Source: a virus
Strand: one strand, 5' to 3'
DNA length: 29,721 bases
IMG/VR virus record: IMGVR_UViG_3300046534_000285
Coordinates: 1-29,721 of that record
Of this stretch, positions 1 through 7,714 are shown piece by piece (the stretch's first letter is position 1; each line of letters begins with the position of its first letter). A model generated the notes under the pieces. It saw only the letters and a program-made list of their open reading frames with translations, was not told the origin of the DNA and did not search any database. The position numbers were made by a program, and so were the translations under genes.

Positions 1-368
1 ATGCCATTAGCACCTGAACCTCGTACACTATTTTTACATTGGTTACAAGATTTTGCTTGAGCAATAGGCACATCCTTGTCTGCTACTTGAGAATCATTAG
101 ACCAGCACACAGGACTTGAAATTTTACCCTCCTGATATACTTTATCATAATAAGTTCTAGACGGCGTGTGAGCCATTTTTATTATTACAACATTCAAATG
201 CTGGTCAGGAGCTACGGCTACCTCTTCACTTCCTAACATCTTTCTAAATTTGTTTCCATTCAAAGAGATGCGATGAAGAGGTTTATTTAACTCCCCTGAT
301 ACCGCTAAAGTATCTGAATCTAAAGGCGATTGACTGTCTTCGATTATATCTTTAAGTTCGTCAGTCAT
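1..368 (-). CDS. Unknown phage protein with CxxC motif, partial (C-terminus beyond window)
   Basis: The ATG lies at 366-368 and the frame is open to the left edge, giving 122 codons, so the C-terminal part is missing. The protein begins MTDELKDIIEDSQ. Near residues 89-113 it has a Cys-Trp-Ser followed later by a CNQCKNS segment, so three cysteines resemble a small metal-binding knuckle. No catalytic motif is visible. It starts eight bases after the stop of the SSB gene and would be co-transcribed with it, so a role in DNA metabolism is possible by context only. Function not recognised. The frame itself is well supported by the absence of stops and by tight packing. Confidence 0.75.
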   Translation of the reverse strand, partial: MTDELKDIIEDSQSPLDSDTLAVSGELNKPLHRISLNGNKFRKMLGSEEVAVAPDQHLNVVIIKMAHTPSRTYYDKVYQEGKISSPVCWSNDSQVADKDVPIAQAKSCNQCKNSVRGSGANG

Positions 369-376
369 GTCCGCCC

Positions 377-1051
377 TTAATCTTTAGTAGACCATTTATC
401 AATAATTCCTGATATATCGTCAGACTTATCCACACTCTCAGTAGGGTCTTTCCTTACTACAGGTTCTTCTACTTTAGGTGCTTCTGGTGATGCTACAACT
501 TCTTCAAAAGTTTCAGGAGTTTCTTGTACAAAACCACCATCTTCTTCTTCAAAACCAAATCGTCCTGCACCTTGAGAACCTTCTACATACTGAATTACTT
601 GAACAGCTCTAAGTCTAAGAGCTACACCTGCACCTACCATACTTGTAAAATACGGTGCAACATAACCATTAACTTTAACTTCAGAGCCTCCCCATATATT
701 ACTATCTTTCATTACTGTACCTTTTGAATCAAAGATAGCTGGAGGATAAGCCGCTTTAGATTTAAACTTAAGAATAACATTACCTGTAGGTTTTCCATCA
801 TCATCTAACTCGTCCATGTAAGGAGGGTTAGAAGTTTTAACTTCTTTACCTTTGTTTTTCTTAGTTTCTTCTTTAACGTTTTCAGCAAATATACCATTAA
901 TTTTTTCAACTAGTGGTGTTGCTTCTTCTTTAGTAAGTATTACATTTACTTTGTACTCACCCTCTTCTGAAAATTTAGTGTCGGGTTTAGATAACCAAGG
1001 GTATTGTGCAATACCTTTTGGTGTAGTGATTGTGTTATCTGTTGTTGCCAT
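377..1051 (-). CDS. Single-stranded DNA-binding protein, T7 gp2.5-like
   Basis: A 224-residue protein with the layout of phage gp2.5-type SSBs. An N-terminal beta-rich OB-fold-like region begins MATTDNTITTPKG and includes GKPTGNVILKFKSKA and a hydrophobic GAGVALRLRAVQVIQYV strand near residues 140-156. It ends in a long acidic, disordered tail rich in Glu and Asp. Such tails bind the partner polymerase and helicase in known gp2.5 and SSB proteins. It would coat single-stranded DNA at the replication fork. An AAGGAG site sits 8-9 bases before the ATG. It lies downstream of the helicase and Gp157-like genes in one leftward operon. The family call comes from overall pattern, not from a diagnostic motif, so a DUF2815-type SSB is the main alternative label. 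Confidence 0.8.
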   Translation of the reverse strand: MATTDNTITTPKGIAQYPWLSKPDTKFSEEGEYKVNVILTKEEATPLVEKINGIFAENVKEETKKNKGKEVKTSNPPYMDELDDDGKPTGNVILKFKSKAAYPPAIFDSKGTVMKDSNIWGGSEVKVNGYVAPYFTSMVGAGVALRLRAVQVIQYVEGSQGAGRFGFEEEDGGFVQETPETFEEVVASPEAPKVEEPVVRKDPTESVDKSDDISGIIDKWSTKD

Positions 1052-1068
1052 GTTTGTATCTCCTTAAG

Positions 1069-1467
1069 TTATTTACTTGGTTTGCGAACTACAATTTGAA
1101 ACTCTCTCATGGTACTAATACCAGGAGGTAATCCCTCATCGGTTCGGTTGCTTAAAAATTCCTTGAAATTAGTCTGATGTATGCGTTGTTGTAATAATTC
1201 AATTGCGTCATTGTTCATAACGTAGTCCTTAAAATTATCCCAATCGCCACATACAAAATTCTCTTTCATGGTTTTTATGATTGTTCCGCTGGTAGTTTTT
1301 ATACTATCAGCTTCTATTTCGTTACACGAGTTCAGCATAACTTGTTCCAACTGTGCAAGCTCGCCTTTTAAATCTTTATCTTTGGCATCGAACTCTCTTG
1401 CATTAGCGTCACGTTTATTACGAATTGCAATATACGCTTTGACTAATTCTTCTAATTTAACTGACAT
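1069..1467 (-). CDS. Gp157-like coiled-coil phage protein
   Basis: A 132-residue protein. Residues 1-45 are a charged heptad-like helix (KLEELVKAYIAIRNKRDANAREF, written here in part). After it comes a small domain containing TTSGTIIKTMKENF, then GDWDNFKDYV, then LLQQRIHQTNFKEFL and a final PPGI...FQIVVRKPSK. This order (coiled coil, SGT strand, DW helix, N-x-KEFL helix, PPG, terminal VRK strand) is shared by many phage proteins of the Gp157 type found near recombination and SSB genes. The molecular role is not established. The 3' end of the helicase gene overlaps its start by 11 bases, so translation is probably coupled. Likely an accessory to replication or recombination. Confidence 0.65.
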   Translation of the reverse strand: MSVKLEELVKAYIAIRNKRDANAREFDAKDKDLKGELAQLEQVMLNSCNEIEADSIKTTSGTIIKTMKENFVCGDWDNFKDYVMNNDAIELLQQRIHQTNFKEFLSNRTDEGLPPGISTMREFQIVVRKPSK

Positions 1468-3028
1468 TTTCTAACTCCTCTCTATATAAATCAACTAATT
1501 TTATGTGGGAATCCACCTTACCTTGAAGCATTCTATACATTCTTTTTTCTACATCTGACCCTTGTAAATGAACAACTGTCATTTTATTAACCTGTCCTAC
1601 TCTATCCATACGAGCAATACATTGTAAATATACCTCCACACTCATAACAGGAGACCAAAATAAAACTACATTAGCTCTAGTTAGAGTTACTCCATGTGAT
1701 GCAGACTGAGGTTGAACAACTAAAACTCTAGGGTTGTCCTCTGTTTGGAATCTATTAATAAGTGAAGCTCTTTCAGTGGCTTTAACATCTCCATGAATGA
1801 GCTCATTACTTATATTGTTCTTTGTTAAATGGTCAGCTACTAAAGTAATAGTATGTCTATATGGCACAAACACTAATACTTTATGCTCTGTTTCTTCTAC
1901 TGCTTCCATTAATGCATTTAATCGTGGCTTAATATCAAACTCAATTACTTCTTTTGTGTCTGTATAAACTGCTCCACCTGATATTTGTAATAGTTTATTA
2001 AGTCCAGCCGCCGCATTGACAGCGGTTACTGATTCTCCGCCTGTTTCAATAAGCATTTGATTTTTTAATTCTTTATAATACGAAAGTGCTTGAGTAGTTA
2101 AAGGTATTTCTCTTGTTTGATACATAACATCAGGCAAATCTAAACACTGAGCCTTAGCAAATCTAATTGCTGGTTGTAAAGCGTCGAACACTTTATGTTT
2201 AGAATCAGGTCTAGGTAGCCATTTAAATCTAGATATTTGGTGCATAACTTTATCTCGCCATGCGTTTGTAAATTTAGGAACTCGTTCAGGTGCTACTAAT
2301 TTTGCTATACCATATGCATCCATAGGAGATTGAGAAGCTGGTGTACCTGTAAGCATCCATAATCTTGTATCAAGAGTAAGAATTTTAGATATAGTTTTCC
2401 ATCTTGAAGTGCTAGTAGACTTGTAAGCATTAGCTTCATCAATTACTATTAAATCAAATCCTCCCTTTTTAATAGCTTCTTTTACAATATTAACACCATC
2501 ATAATTAATAATAACAAACTCATATGAGCCTTCAATAATAGTTTTTCTTTTGTCTGCGGAGCCATGACATACAGCAGATGTCCGATGCATACAAGTATTA
2601 AATATATCGTTTTGCCAAGCTGAATACATAATAGATAATGGACAGATAACTAATACTCGCTTAACAAGACCGAGGTTCATTAGATAATCTGCTGACCATA
2701 ATACAGAGGAAGTTTTCCCTGTGCCTGCTTCATTAAAACAAAATGCTTTAGGATTAATACTTAAAAATTCAGAGGTAACTCGTTGATGGTCAAAAGGTTT
2801 ATACAGACCAGGCCAATCATATTCTTTTACTATAGGGGAGGGTAAAGCAGTTTTAAATCTAACGGCTCTATTGAGGTAGGTCATTTCTTCAACACCCCAA
2901 TTAACTAAAACATCTACAAGTTTGCCATGGTTTTTTATAATAGCTGACTTATTTAGTTGAGCCACAATACTATTACCTACTTGTTCTGAAACAGTTATTT
3001 GAACTGCCTTGTTATCAATTAATTTCAT
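1457..3028 (-). CDS. SNF2-like superfamily 2 DNA helicase/translocase
   Basis: A 523-residue two-domain ATPase. Motif I is NEAGTGKT at 99-106, preceded by a Q-motif-like DHQ near 80-82. Motif II is DEAN at 197-200, where DEAH or DEAD is usual, and motif III is LTGTP at 226-230. The second RecA-like domain has VLVFVPYRHT near 384-393, VLVVQPQSASHGVTL near 435-449, and motif VI QCIARMDRVGQ at 469-479, with the arginines used for ATP hydrolysis. The HGVTLT and DRVGQ signatures are typical of SNF2-type enzymes in phages. It probably remodels or unwinds DNA at forks or during recombination. The start has a GAGAGGG site. It lies between the small HNH-like gene and the Gp157-like gene. Confidence 0.9.
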   Translation of the reverse strand: MKLIDNKAVQITVSEQVGNSIVAQLNKSAIIKNHGKLVDVLVNWGVEEMTYLNRAVRFKTALPSPIVKEYDWPGLYKPFDHQRVTSEFLSINPKAFCFNEAGTGKTSSVLWSADYLMNLGLVKRVLVICPLSIMYSAWQNDIFNTCMHRTSAVCHGSADKRKTIIEGSYEFVIINYDGVNIVKEAIKKGGFDLIVIDEANAYKSTSTSRWKTISKILTLDTRLWMLTGTPASQSPMDAYGIAKLVAPERVPKFTNAWRDKVMHQISRFKWLPRPDSKHKVFDALQPAIRFAKAQCLDLPDVMYQTREIPLTTQALSYYKELKNQMLIETGGESVTAVNAAAGLNKLLQISGGAVYTDTKEVIEFDIKPRLNALMEAVEETEHKVLVFVPYRHTITLVADHLTKNNISNELIHGDVKATERASLINRFQTEDNPRVLVVQPQSASHGVTLTRANVVLFWSPVMSVEVYLQCIARMDRVGQVNKMTVVHLQGSDVEKRMYRMLQGKVDSHIKLVDLYREELENVS

Positions 3029-3103
3029 GTTCCCTCTCTTAAAATCGTAAGGTTACTATAACCCTACTGCGAAATTAAGTATACTACTTAACATATTTAT
3101 ATG

Positions 3104-3433
3104 TCAAGTTTTTTTAGTTCTTTTTTTTCTTTCCCTTGTACTAGTCTCAGATACGAGCTTTTTAGAAGAATTTCTTTTGAATGAACGGTTTTTAGATTTA
3201 GATTGAATCGTAACCCCGGCCTTGTTAGAACCACCCTTAGATAGAGCTTTTCTATGTGACACATCTTTACCCTCACGTTTGTCTGCTACACCATTTTTGT
3301 TTGCATCTTTTCCTGTCTTGTCTATCTTACGGCGTGCACGTTGCCTTTCCATGCGACGTTCATGCTCTGACTTACGAGCCTTCTGTTGCTGGTATTCTTT
3401 TTTATAGGGTCTTTTTTTCTTTGTGTATGCCAT
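3104..3433 (-). CDS. Very basic small protein with degenerate HNH-like finger
   Basis: A 109-residue protein that is extremely rich in Lys and Arg. Residues 56-90 read KDVSHRKALSKGG, then SN, then a Val strand and SKSKNRSFKRN. This matches the beta-beta-alpha pattern of HNH nucleases (D-H-x-x-x-L-S-K-G-G, then Asn-Arg-Ser before a basic helix): His60 and Asn82 are in the expected places, but the zinc cysteines and a clear final His are missing. It is either a minimal HNH-like nicking enzyme or, more likely, a DNA-binding protein derived from one. The Shine-Dalgarno site is weak (AGAG). A 75-base gap separates it from the helicase gene. Family placement is inferred from the motif alone. Confidence 0.7.
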   Translation of the reverse strand: MAYTKKKRPYKKEYQQQKARKSEHERRMERQRARRKIDKTGKDANKNGVADKREGKDVSHRKALSKGGSNKAGVTIQSKSKNRSFKRNSSKKLVSETSTRERKKRTKKT

Positions 3434-3451
3434 ATCTCTATTTTACCACAT

Positions 3452-4114
3452 TTATCTTCTAGGCTTCCAAAACTCACAACTATCTACCGAACACCACCCA
3501 CATAAAGGAGTAGGGTTAGCTTGCCATACATCATTATCATATGACATTTCTAATCTTTTTAAAGGTTGTTCAAATCTTCCCCATGATTTGTCCATATCTT
3601 TTCTAAAATATGTTTCTTCTACAATACTGTTATGCATTATAAAAAACAAAGCTCCTTTTACTTTTTGAACATCAGGGAATATACTAAACACCATTAAAGA
3701 CATTAGCCTTAACTGTTTAGGGTCAGGATATTTTTTACTACCTGTTTTATAATCAACTACAAATGCATGTGTTCCGTCTACAATAAGTAAATCAGCAATA
3801 CCTCTAACCCATCTAGTATCACTATCAAAATCACACGGCTCTTTATTATAAGTCAAAGCCATTTTATGTTCAGGGTATTTATCCCCTTTAATTTTAATAA
3901 GAGGGTCTACAAATTGTTTAAATCTTTGATAGTTTTTAGCTAACTCTTTGCCTTCTTTTACATAGAGTTCTAACGCCTCATGTACTTCAGTACCATATCG
4001 CATAGCTTCGTTCTCTTTAACTATGTAATTTTTTAATACTTTTATTTCATGATATTGTTTAGGGCAATTTTGATATTGCTTTAGTGCTGAGTAACTCCAT
4101 GTAAAGTCTGCCAT
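3452..4114 (-). CDS. PD-(D/E)XK exonuclease, RecB/Cas4-like, possible Fe-S cluster
   Basis: A 220-residue nuclease of the PDDEXK_1 type. It opens with WSYSALKQYQNCPKQY, the usual start of RecB-type nuclease domains. GTEVHEALE supplies the conserved His45, GIADLL supplies Asp108, and VVDYKTGSK supplies Asp121-x-Lys123, followed by a conserved Gln134 (PKQLRLM). Cys17 in the first motif and C-x2-C-x4-C at 205-213 match the spaced four-cysteine arrangement that holds a 4Fe-4S cluster in Cas4 and AddB. It would degrade or trim single-stranded DNA ends during replication and recombination. A possible RBS (AAGGA) precedes the ATG. It shares the leftward operon with the helicase and SSB, consistent with an annealing-type recombination set. 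Confidence 0.88.
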   Translation of the reverse strand: MADFTWSYSALKQYQNCPKQYHEIKVLKNYIVKENEAMRYGTEVHEALELYVKEGKELAKNYQRFKQFVDPLIKIKGDKYPEHKMALTYNKEPCDFDSDTRWVRGIADLLIVDGTHAFVVDYKTGSKKYPDPKQLRLMSLMVFSIFPDVQKVKGALFFIMHNSIVEETYFRKDMDKSWGRFEQPLKRLEMSYDNDVWQANPTPLCGWCSVDSCEFWKPRR

Positions 4115-4139
4115 TATTTATTCCTTTGTATTTTTTGTG

Positions 4140-4721
4140 TCATTGTATGGGTTTTCCTAAGAACCATGATACCATTGAATATCGTGTGCCTTCCTTTACG
4201 GGTGTTACCCTATGCATTACCCATGATGGAAACATAATAATACTACCCTGCTTTACTTTGAATACATTATTCTTCAAATGAGAGCTATGAAATTGAAAGT
4301 CTCCCCCTTTAAAGTCCTCGTTCAGCCACACTACCATTGATATCTTTCGTGTTTTACCATTCAACATTTTATTATTTGGTTTGTTGAGAGTTGACAGCCC
4401 TAATCCATCCACATGCCAATTGTAATGACCACCTGTAGAATATTGTCCTATCTGAAAACTCTCCGCAGCGTCTACCTGTAAGTTCCATCCACTCTTCTTG
4501 TTTGCACCTCGCATATAATGAAATGCCATATCATACAAGTCTTGGTCATCGTTCCAATGAATGTTAGTCTTTCGGGTTTTATCGTCAATTCTACTTACAC
4601 TACCACTAACTTCTTCTGCGGTAATCACCGCCTTTTTAAAATCACCCCCTGCTCTGTCAATAATGTCTTGACACTTCTCTGGAGTTAATTCCTTCTCCCA
4701 CATCCAATATAAACTACTCAC
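4140..4721 (-). CDS. 2-oxoglutarate/Fe(II) dioxygenase, prolyl-4-hydroxylase-like
   Basis: A 193-residue protein with the double-stranded beta-helix signature of PKHD-type 2OG-Fe(II) oxygenases. The iron ligands are His103 and Asp105 in NWHVDGLG and His170 in PSWVMHRVTPV, with Arg180 in EGTRYSMVSW to bind 2-oxoglutarate. The strands VVWLNEDFKGGDFQF and QGSIIMFPSW fill the core. Such enzymes hydroxylate protein side chains or oxidise nucleobases; the substrate here is unknown. The start is GTG at 4719-4721, supported by a GTGA overlap with the stop of the 46-residue gene upstream; an in-frame ATG six codons later is the alternative. Oxygenases of this fold are frequent in marine phages. Confidence 0.9.
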   Translation of the reverse strand: MSSLYWMWEKELTPEKCQDIIDRAGGDFKKAVITAEEVSGSVSRIDDKTRKTNIHWNDDQDLYDMAFHYMRGANKKSGWNLQVDAAESFQIGQYSTGGHYNWHVDGLGLSTLNKPNNKMLNGKTRKISMVVWLNEDFKGGDFQFHSSHLKNNVFKVKQGSIIMFPSWVMHRVTPVKEGTRYSMVSWFLGKPIQ

Positions 4722-4858
4722 CTTCCTTGCCCTCTGTATTTTTTGTATCCAGCTCTAAAGCTTTTGTTCATGGAAGAAGTCTTAGGTACCTTACCCCCTT
4801 GGCTTGTGCGTTTGTGTGTTGGTTCATAATGCTGTTCTGATTGCTTTAGTTTTGCCAT
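4718..4858 (-). CDS. Small basic protein, 46 residues, unknown
   Basis: A 46-codon gene from ATG at 4856-4858 to TGA at 4718-4720. The product is rich in Lys, Arg, Ser and Gly (MAKLKQSEQHYEPTHKRTSQ at the start, a GYKKYRGQGR end). It has no recognisable motif. Its reality rests on linkage: its start overlaps the upstream stop as TAATG and its stop overlaps the oxygenase GTG as GTGA, the same coupling seen through this operon. Short Lys/Gly-rich proteins of this kind recur elsewhere in the window, such as the one at 20591. Confidence 0.6.
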   Translation of the reverse strand: MAKLKQSEQHYEPTHKRTSQGGKVPKTSSMNKSFRAGYKKYRGQGR

Positions 4859-5130
4859 TACTTATCCTTGGTAAAAGTTCTTGTATCGACCCCAACAAAT
4901 CCACAACTCTGAACTTCTGTAATACTAAAAGAAAATGCATTACGTGATACATGGTCGTCAGGTAGGTTAGCATACTTTTCTAAAATACAACTCGCCGCTT
5001 TGTGTTCTGAACAATGTTCTTCAAAGTATTGCATGGCAATAATACAGTTAGGGAAATTGCCCACGTACTGATTGTCTGTATAGCTTCCCGATAAACTGAC
5101 TACGAGAATAAAGATTCCCTCGCCCAACAT
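4858..5130 (-). CDS. Unknown 90-residue protein with N-terminal hydrophobic stretch
   Basis: Starts MLGEGIFILVVSLSGSYTD, a short hydrophobic segment of about 10 residues that could be a weak signal peptide or an inner strand. It contains four cysteines at spaced positions (NFPNC, EEHC, AASC, VQSC), which would suit disulfides if the protein is exported or metal binding if it is not. No family was recognised. The stop overlaps the next ATG as TAATG, and it follows the CxxC protein by one base, so it belongs to the same operon. Confidence 0.6.
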   Translation of the reverse strand: MLGEGIFILVVSLSGSYTDNQYVGNFPNCIIAMQYFEEHCSEHKAASCILEKYANLPDDHVSRNAFSFSITEVQSCGFVGVDTRTFTKDK

Positions 5131-5131
5131 A

Positions 5132-5311
5132 TTAGTAACCCCAATAAGATTGAGTGTCTTTACACTTGCAGTTAGGTTTGTGGCAACTCATACATTTTTT
5201 AGTTAAGCCCGCTTTAATCTTTTCATCATCTTCTTTTACCATCTCATCTTCCCACTCTTGTTTCATGTGGTGCATTGATACAAACTTACTGTGTTCAATC
5301 ATGCTAGCCAT
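5132..5311 (-). CDS. Small zinc-knuckle-like protein (CxxC...CxC)
   Basis: A 59-residue protein starting MASMIEHSKF. The ATG at 5309-5311 is chosen because GGAG stands eight bases upstream and it follows the polymerase stop directly; a start 13 codons earlier would overlap the polymerase. The N-terminal part is an acidic helix rich in Met, Glu and Lys. The end carries KKCMSCHKPNCKCKD, a compact four-cysteine cluster that should bind one zinc. It may assist the polymerase or nucleases, but only its position suggests this. Confidence 0.65.
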   Translation of the reverse strand: MASMIEHSKFVSMHHMKQEWEDEMVKEDDEKIKAGLTKKCMSCHKPNCKCKDTQSYWGY

Positions 5312-5312
5312 G

Positions 5313-7184
5313 TTAACAGTCTCCGTAGTTATCTGCGTATCCACCCTCACAAGTAATAGGTAAATCTTTACCCCATTTAGGTGGTATAGACATTTCTTTC
5401 ATCATAAAATCTAAAGCCTCTTGACTTTCTTTTTTAGGTGCAACACATACTATAGCATCATGAACAGTCAAAATAGGCTTATATTTTTTATTAATTTGAA
5501 TCATTTGCTCACCTATAACTATTCTAGCTAACGCCTGTACTACATTTTCTACTACTGAACCTCCCCATATACCTACTTTACCTCGTCTTGACTTATAAAC
5601 AAATCTTCCTTTAGCCTCAGAAGTATCCCATTCTAGTTCAGGATAGTATATATACATTCCATTAGGCAGTTGTATACCCTCTTTAGTAACCTTAAGAACC
5701 TCGTGTTTGCCTATATAATAAGGAGCTTTACCATTTTCCCATGATGCTATATCTCCTAATGCTTGGTCACAATCCTGCCATAAGTCAATTACTTCATGGT
5801 TTAAATCTCTATAAACTTTAACTAAGTTTTGACATTCCATGTCAGATAGTTTAGCACTAGGGGGTTGAGTTTCTAATGTGTGTTGTAGTTTCTTCCACCC
5901 TGTACCATACCCTAATCCAAGTATACAAGTCTTACCAACAAATCGCTCGACCTTATTTCTTTTATCTATCTTCTTATTATATACTTTAGAGGCAAAGTTT
6001 GAATATACGTCTTCCCCTTTTCTAAACTGCTCTACAACATCTTTTTGACCTGCAAGCCACACTAGTATACGAGCCTCAATTTGTGAGGAATCTACATTTA
6101 ATATTACATGGTCATCAGGTGGAAGAATTCCATTCTTTAAAGCTTTCTTCTTAACGTCCCTGCTTGGTAAGTTCTGAAAGTTTATTTTATCCTGACCTGA
6201 CCACCTACCTGTGTGAGCTCCATAGTATCTTAATGGTACGGGAAGAAGGCCTCTGTTCCGTGCACCAATGTCTAGAAATCTTCTAATTCGTGATTCTTCC
6301 ATTGTTGACTTAGTACCAAGCCTTACAGAACATAGCTCTTGAATAAAGCTATCCTCATGTTCACATAACTCTATAAATCCTAAATCATTTTTAGCTAACG
6401 CATAAGTTTCTTTCTCAGTTGTAGGAGATATTTTTAAAGGTACATCTACCCCTAGCTCTTCTAATAGTTCAGCAAATTGTTTGTTGCTTGCTAATTTCTT
6501 GCGTACATCTTCAGGAGTTTCACACTTAAGCTTCTTCATCAATCCCTCTAACAACTCTTTTTTCTCTTTCTCTACTTCTTCTAGACGAGTAATTAATAAA
6601 GCGTCATCTACTTCTAATACAGGTTGAGTATACATGCGGGTTGTTATATCTATCAGCTTGAGTTCTTCTAAAGGAAACGAAACATTTAACGCTGCGAAGA
6701 GTTTTGCTGTCAAGTTAACATCATTTTTACAGTATTCACCATATTTATGAAGTTCATGAGGTTGAAAGTCCTCCAATCGTTTTCCTTTAGCGTCCAGAAC
6801 CTCTGTTCCTTTTACTCCCAGATTGTAACGCTCAGCTAAAGCTTTCAATGAACCTCCTGCATTTGTGCCATGCACTGCACGAGCCATAGATAATGTATCA
6901 AGATAAAGTTTAGGGACTGCTCCAAATATCCACGAGAGAATTGCTCCGTCAAAATGAATGTTATGACACAACAGTCCTGATTCTTCCCACTCAAAAGAAT
7001 TTATTATTTCTTGTAACTCTTCGTGAGTACCTGAATACCATTTAGTAGAGCCATCATTTACTTTAATAGCAAAGCCAATGACTTGAAACTGAGGACTCTT
7101 AATATATTCTTCAACAGTTAGGGCTTTTAATCCATACCCCGTGTCATAGAATGTTTCAAAATCAAGTGTTATTATTTGTTTCAT
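5313..7184 (-). CDS. Family A DNA polymerase with 3'-5' exonuclease domain
   Basis: A 623-residue replicative polymerase. The exonuclease domain has Exo I LDFETF (Asp8, Glu10), Exo II HNIHFDG (Asp79) and Exo III YCKNDV (Tyr151, Asp155). The polymerase domain has GRWSG and INFQNLPSR near 326-342, motif A NVDSSQIEARI with Asp365, motif B from Arg414 through Lys418 to Tyr426 (KTCILGLGYG), and motif C TVHDAIV with His575-Asp576. The residue equal to E. coli Phe762 is Leu422. There is no 5'-3' exonuclease domain and no inserted DnaJ-like zinc domain. It would copy the phage genome together with the SSB and helicase. The start has GAGAGG five bases upstream. Confidence 0.97.
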   Translation of the reverse strand: MKQIITLDFETFYDTGYGLKALTVEEYIKSPQFQVIGFAIKVNDGSTKWYSGTHEELQEIINSFEWEESGLLCHNIHFDGAILSWIFGAVPKLYLDTLSMARAVHGTNAGGSLKALAERYNLGVKGTEVLDAKGKRLEDFQPHELHKYGEYCKNDVNLTAKLFAALNVSFPLEELKLIDITTRMYTQPVLEVDDALLITRLEEVEKEKKELLEGLMKKLKCETPEDVRKKLASNKQFAELLEELGVDVPLKISPTTEKETYALAKNDLGFIELCEHEDSFIQELCSVRLGTKSTMEESRIRRFLDIGARNRGLLPVPLRYYGAHTGRWSGQDKINFQNLPSRDVKKKALKNGILPPDDHVILNVDSSQIEARILVWLAGQKDVVEQFRKGEDVYSNFASKVYNKKIDKRNKVERFVGKTCILGLGYGTGWKKLQHTLETQPPSAKLSDMECQNLVKVYRDLNHEVIDLWQDCDQALGDIASWENGKAPYYIGKHEVLKVTKEGIQLPNGMYIYYPELEWDTSEAKGRFVYKSRRGKVGIWGGSVVENVVQALARIVIGEQMIQINKKYKPILTVHDAIVCVAPKKESQEALDFMMKEMSIPPKWGKDLPITCEGGYADNYGDC

Positions 7185-7314
7185 TTTTTCCTCTCTTAGA
7201 TTCGGTGCATACCCCTTTTAAATCTTTTGTGTGTCCACACCACCATTGTTTATAAAAGTAGGTTGCAGGTTCTCCACACTTATGACATATTCTTTTTTTA
7301 TTAAAGTCTACCAT
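7162..7314 (-). CDS. Small zinc-finger protein, 50 residues
   Basis: A 50-codon gene from ATG at 7312-7314 to TGA at 7162-7164. The product has CHKCGEPATYFY followed by WWCGH and a GVC, a C-x2-C...C...C pattern of a small zinc ribbon. The tail is Lys- and Asn-rich. It overlaps the end of the upstream TraR-like gene by seven bases and the polymerase start by 23 bases, so its last codons are read in another frame from the polymerase RBS region. Function unknown; possibly nucleic-acid binding. Confidence 0.6.
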   Translation of the reverse strand: MVDFNKKRICHKCGEPATYFYKQWWCGHTKDLKGVCTESKRGKNETNNNT

Positions 7315-7502
7315 TTGTTAGCATATAAAGTATGTTCGTCTCTACAATGTACTGAACACCATCGTCTTTTATCTTCTATTTTCTTTTCACACCAAATACA
7401 TTTACCTGAGTTATTGTTTTCTACTGAAGTATCTACTGTCTTAAGAGTAAACTTAAGGCGAGCCTCTATTTCGTCATTAGCCATATCTATTTCGTCAGCC
7501 AA
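7308..7502 (-). CDS. DksA/TraR-like small zinc-finger protein
   Basis: A 64-residue protein. The N-terminus ADEIDMANDEIEARL resembles the opening helix of short TraR/DksA-type proteins of phages and plasmids. The finger is CIWCEKKIEDKRRWCSVHC, with four cysteines and the IxDxRR link seen in that family. Such proteins enter the secondary channel of RNA polymerase and change promoter choice. The start is TTG at 7500-7502, with a G-rich stretch about nine bases upstream; an ATG six codons later would remove the conserved acidic opening. The 3' end of the HTH gene overlaps the start by 16 bases. A general CxxC phage finger is the alternative reading. Confidence 0.65.
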   Translation of the reverse strand: MADEIDMANDEIEARLKFTLKTVDTSVENNNSGKCIWCEKKIEDKRRWCSVHCRDEHTLYANKW

Positions 7503-7714
7503 TCTTTCATTCCCCCACCATTATTCCATGAAGTGCTATTATTTCTAGTAGGTCTTTTCGCAGGTAGCTTTATTAATCCTTGCTTATCAAAGTCAACTAA
7601 GGTAGCGTACGCTATCCCTGTTGCTTGAGATAATTTGTGGCGACTAAAGTTAGGTCGTTTCTCTTGCCATTCTTTAATTAGTTTAACTGCATTTTCTTTT
7701 TCTGACTCTTTCAT
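7487..7714 (-). CDS. Small helix-turn-helix DNA-binding protein
   Basis: A 75-residue protein. Residues 23-50 (NFSRHKLSQATGIAYATLVD, continuing to FDKQGLIKLP) have the helix-turn-helix pattern: a first helix, the ATGIAYATL turn and recognition helix, then a wing-like LIKLP. The end is Asn/Gly-rich and ends in DWLTK. It may regulate phage promoters, perhaps the repeated palindromes in this window, but that link is only a guess. The start overlaps the stop of the HNH gene as ATGA. Confidence 0.65.
   Translation of the reverse strand: MKESEKENAVKLIKEWQEKRPNFSRHKLSQATGIAYATLVDFDKQGLIKLPAKRPTRNNSTSWNNGGGMKDWLTK

Noticed and set aside
5313-7184. DnaJ-type zinc domain inside the DNA polymerase, as in some marine podovirus polymerases
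   Set aside because: No CxxCxGxG repeats are found between the exonuclease and polymerase domains.
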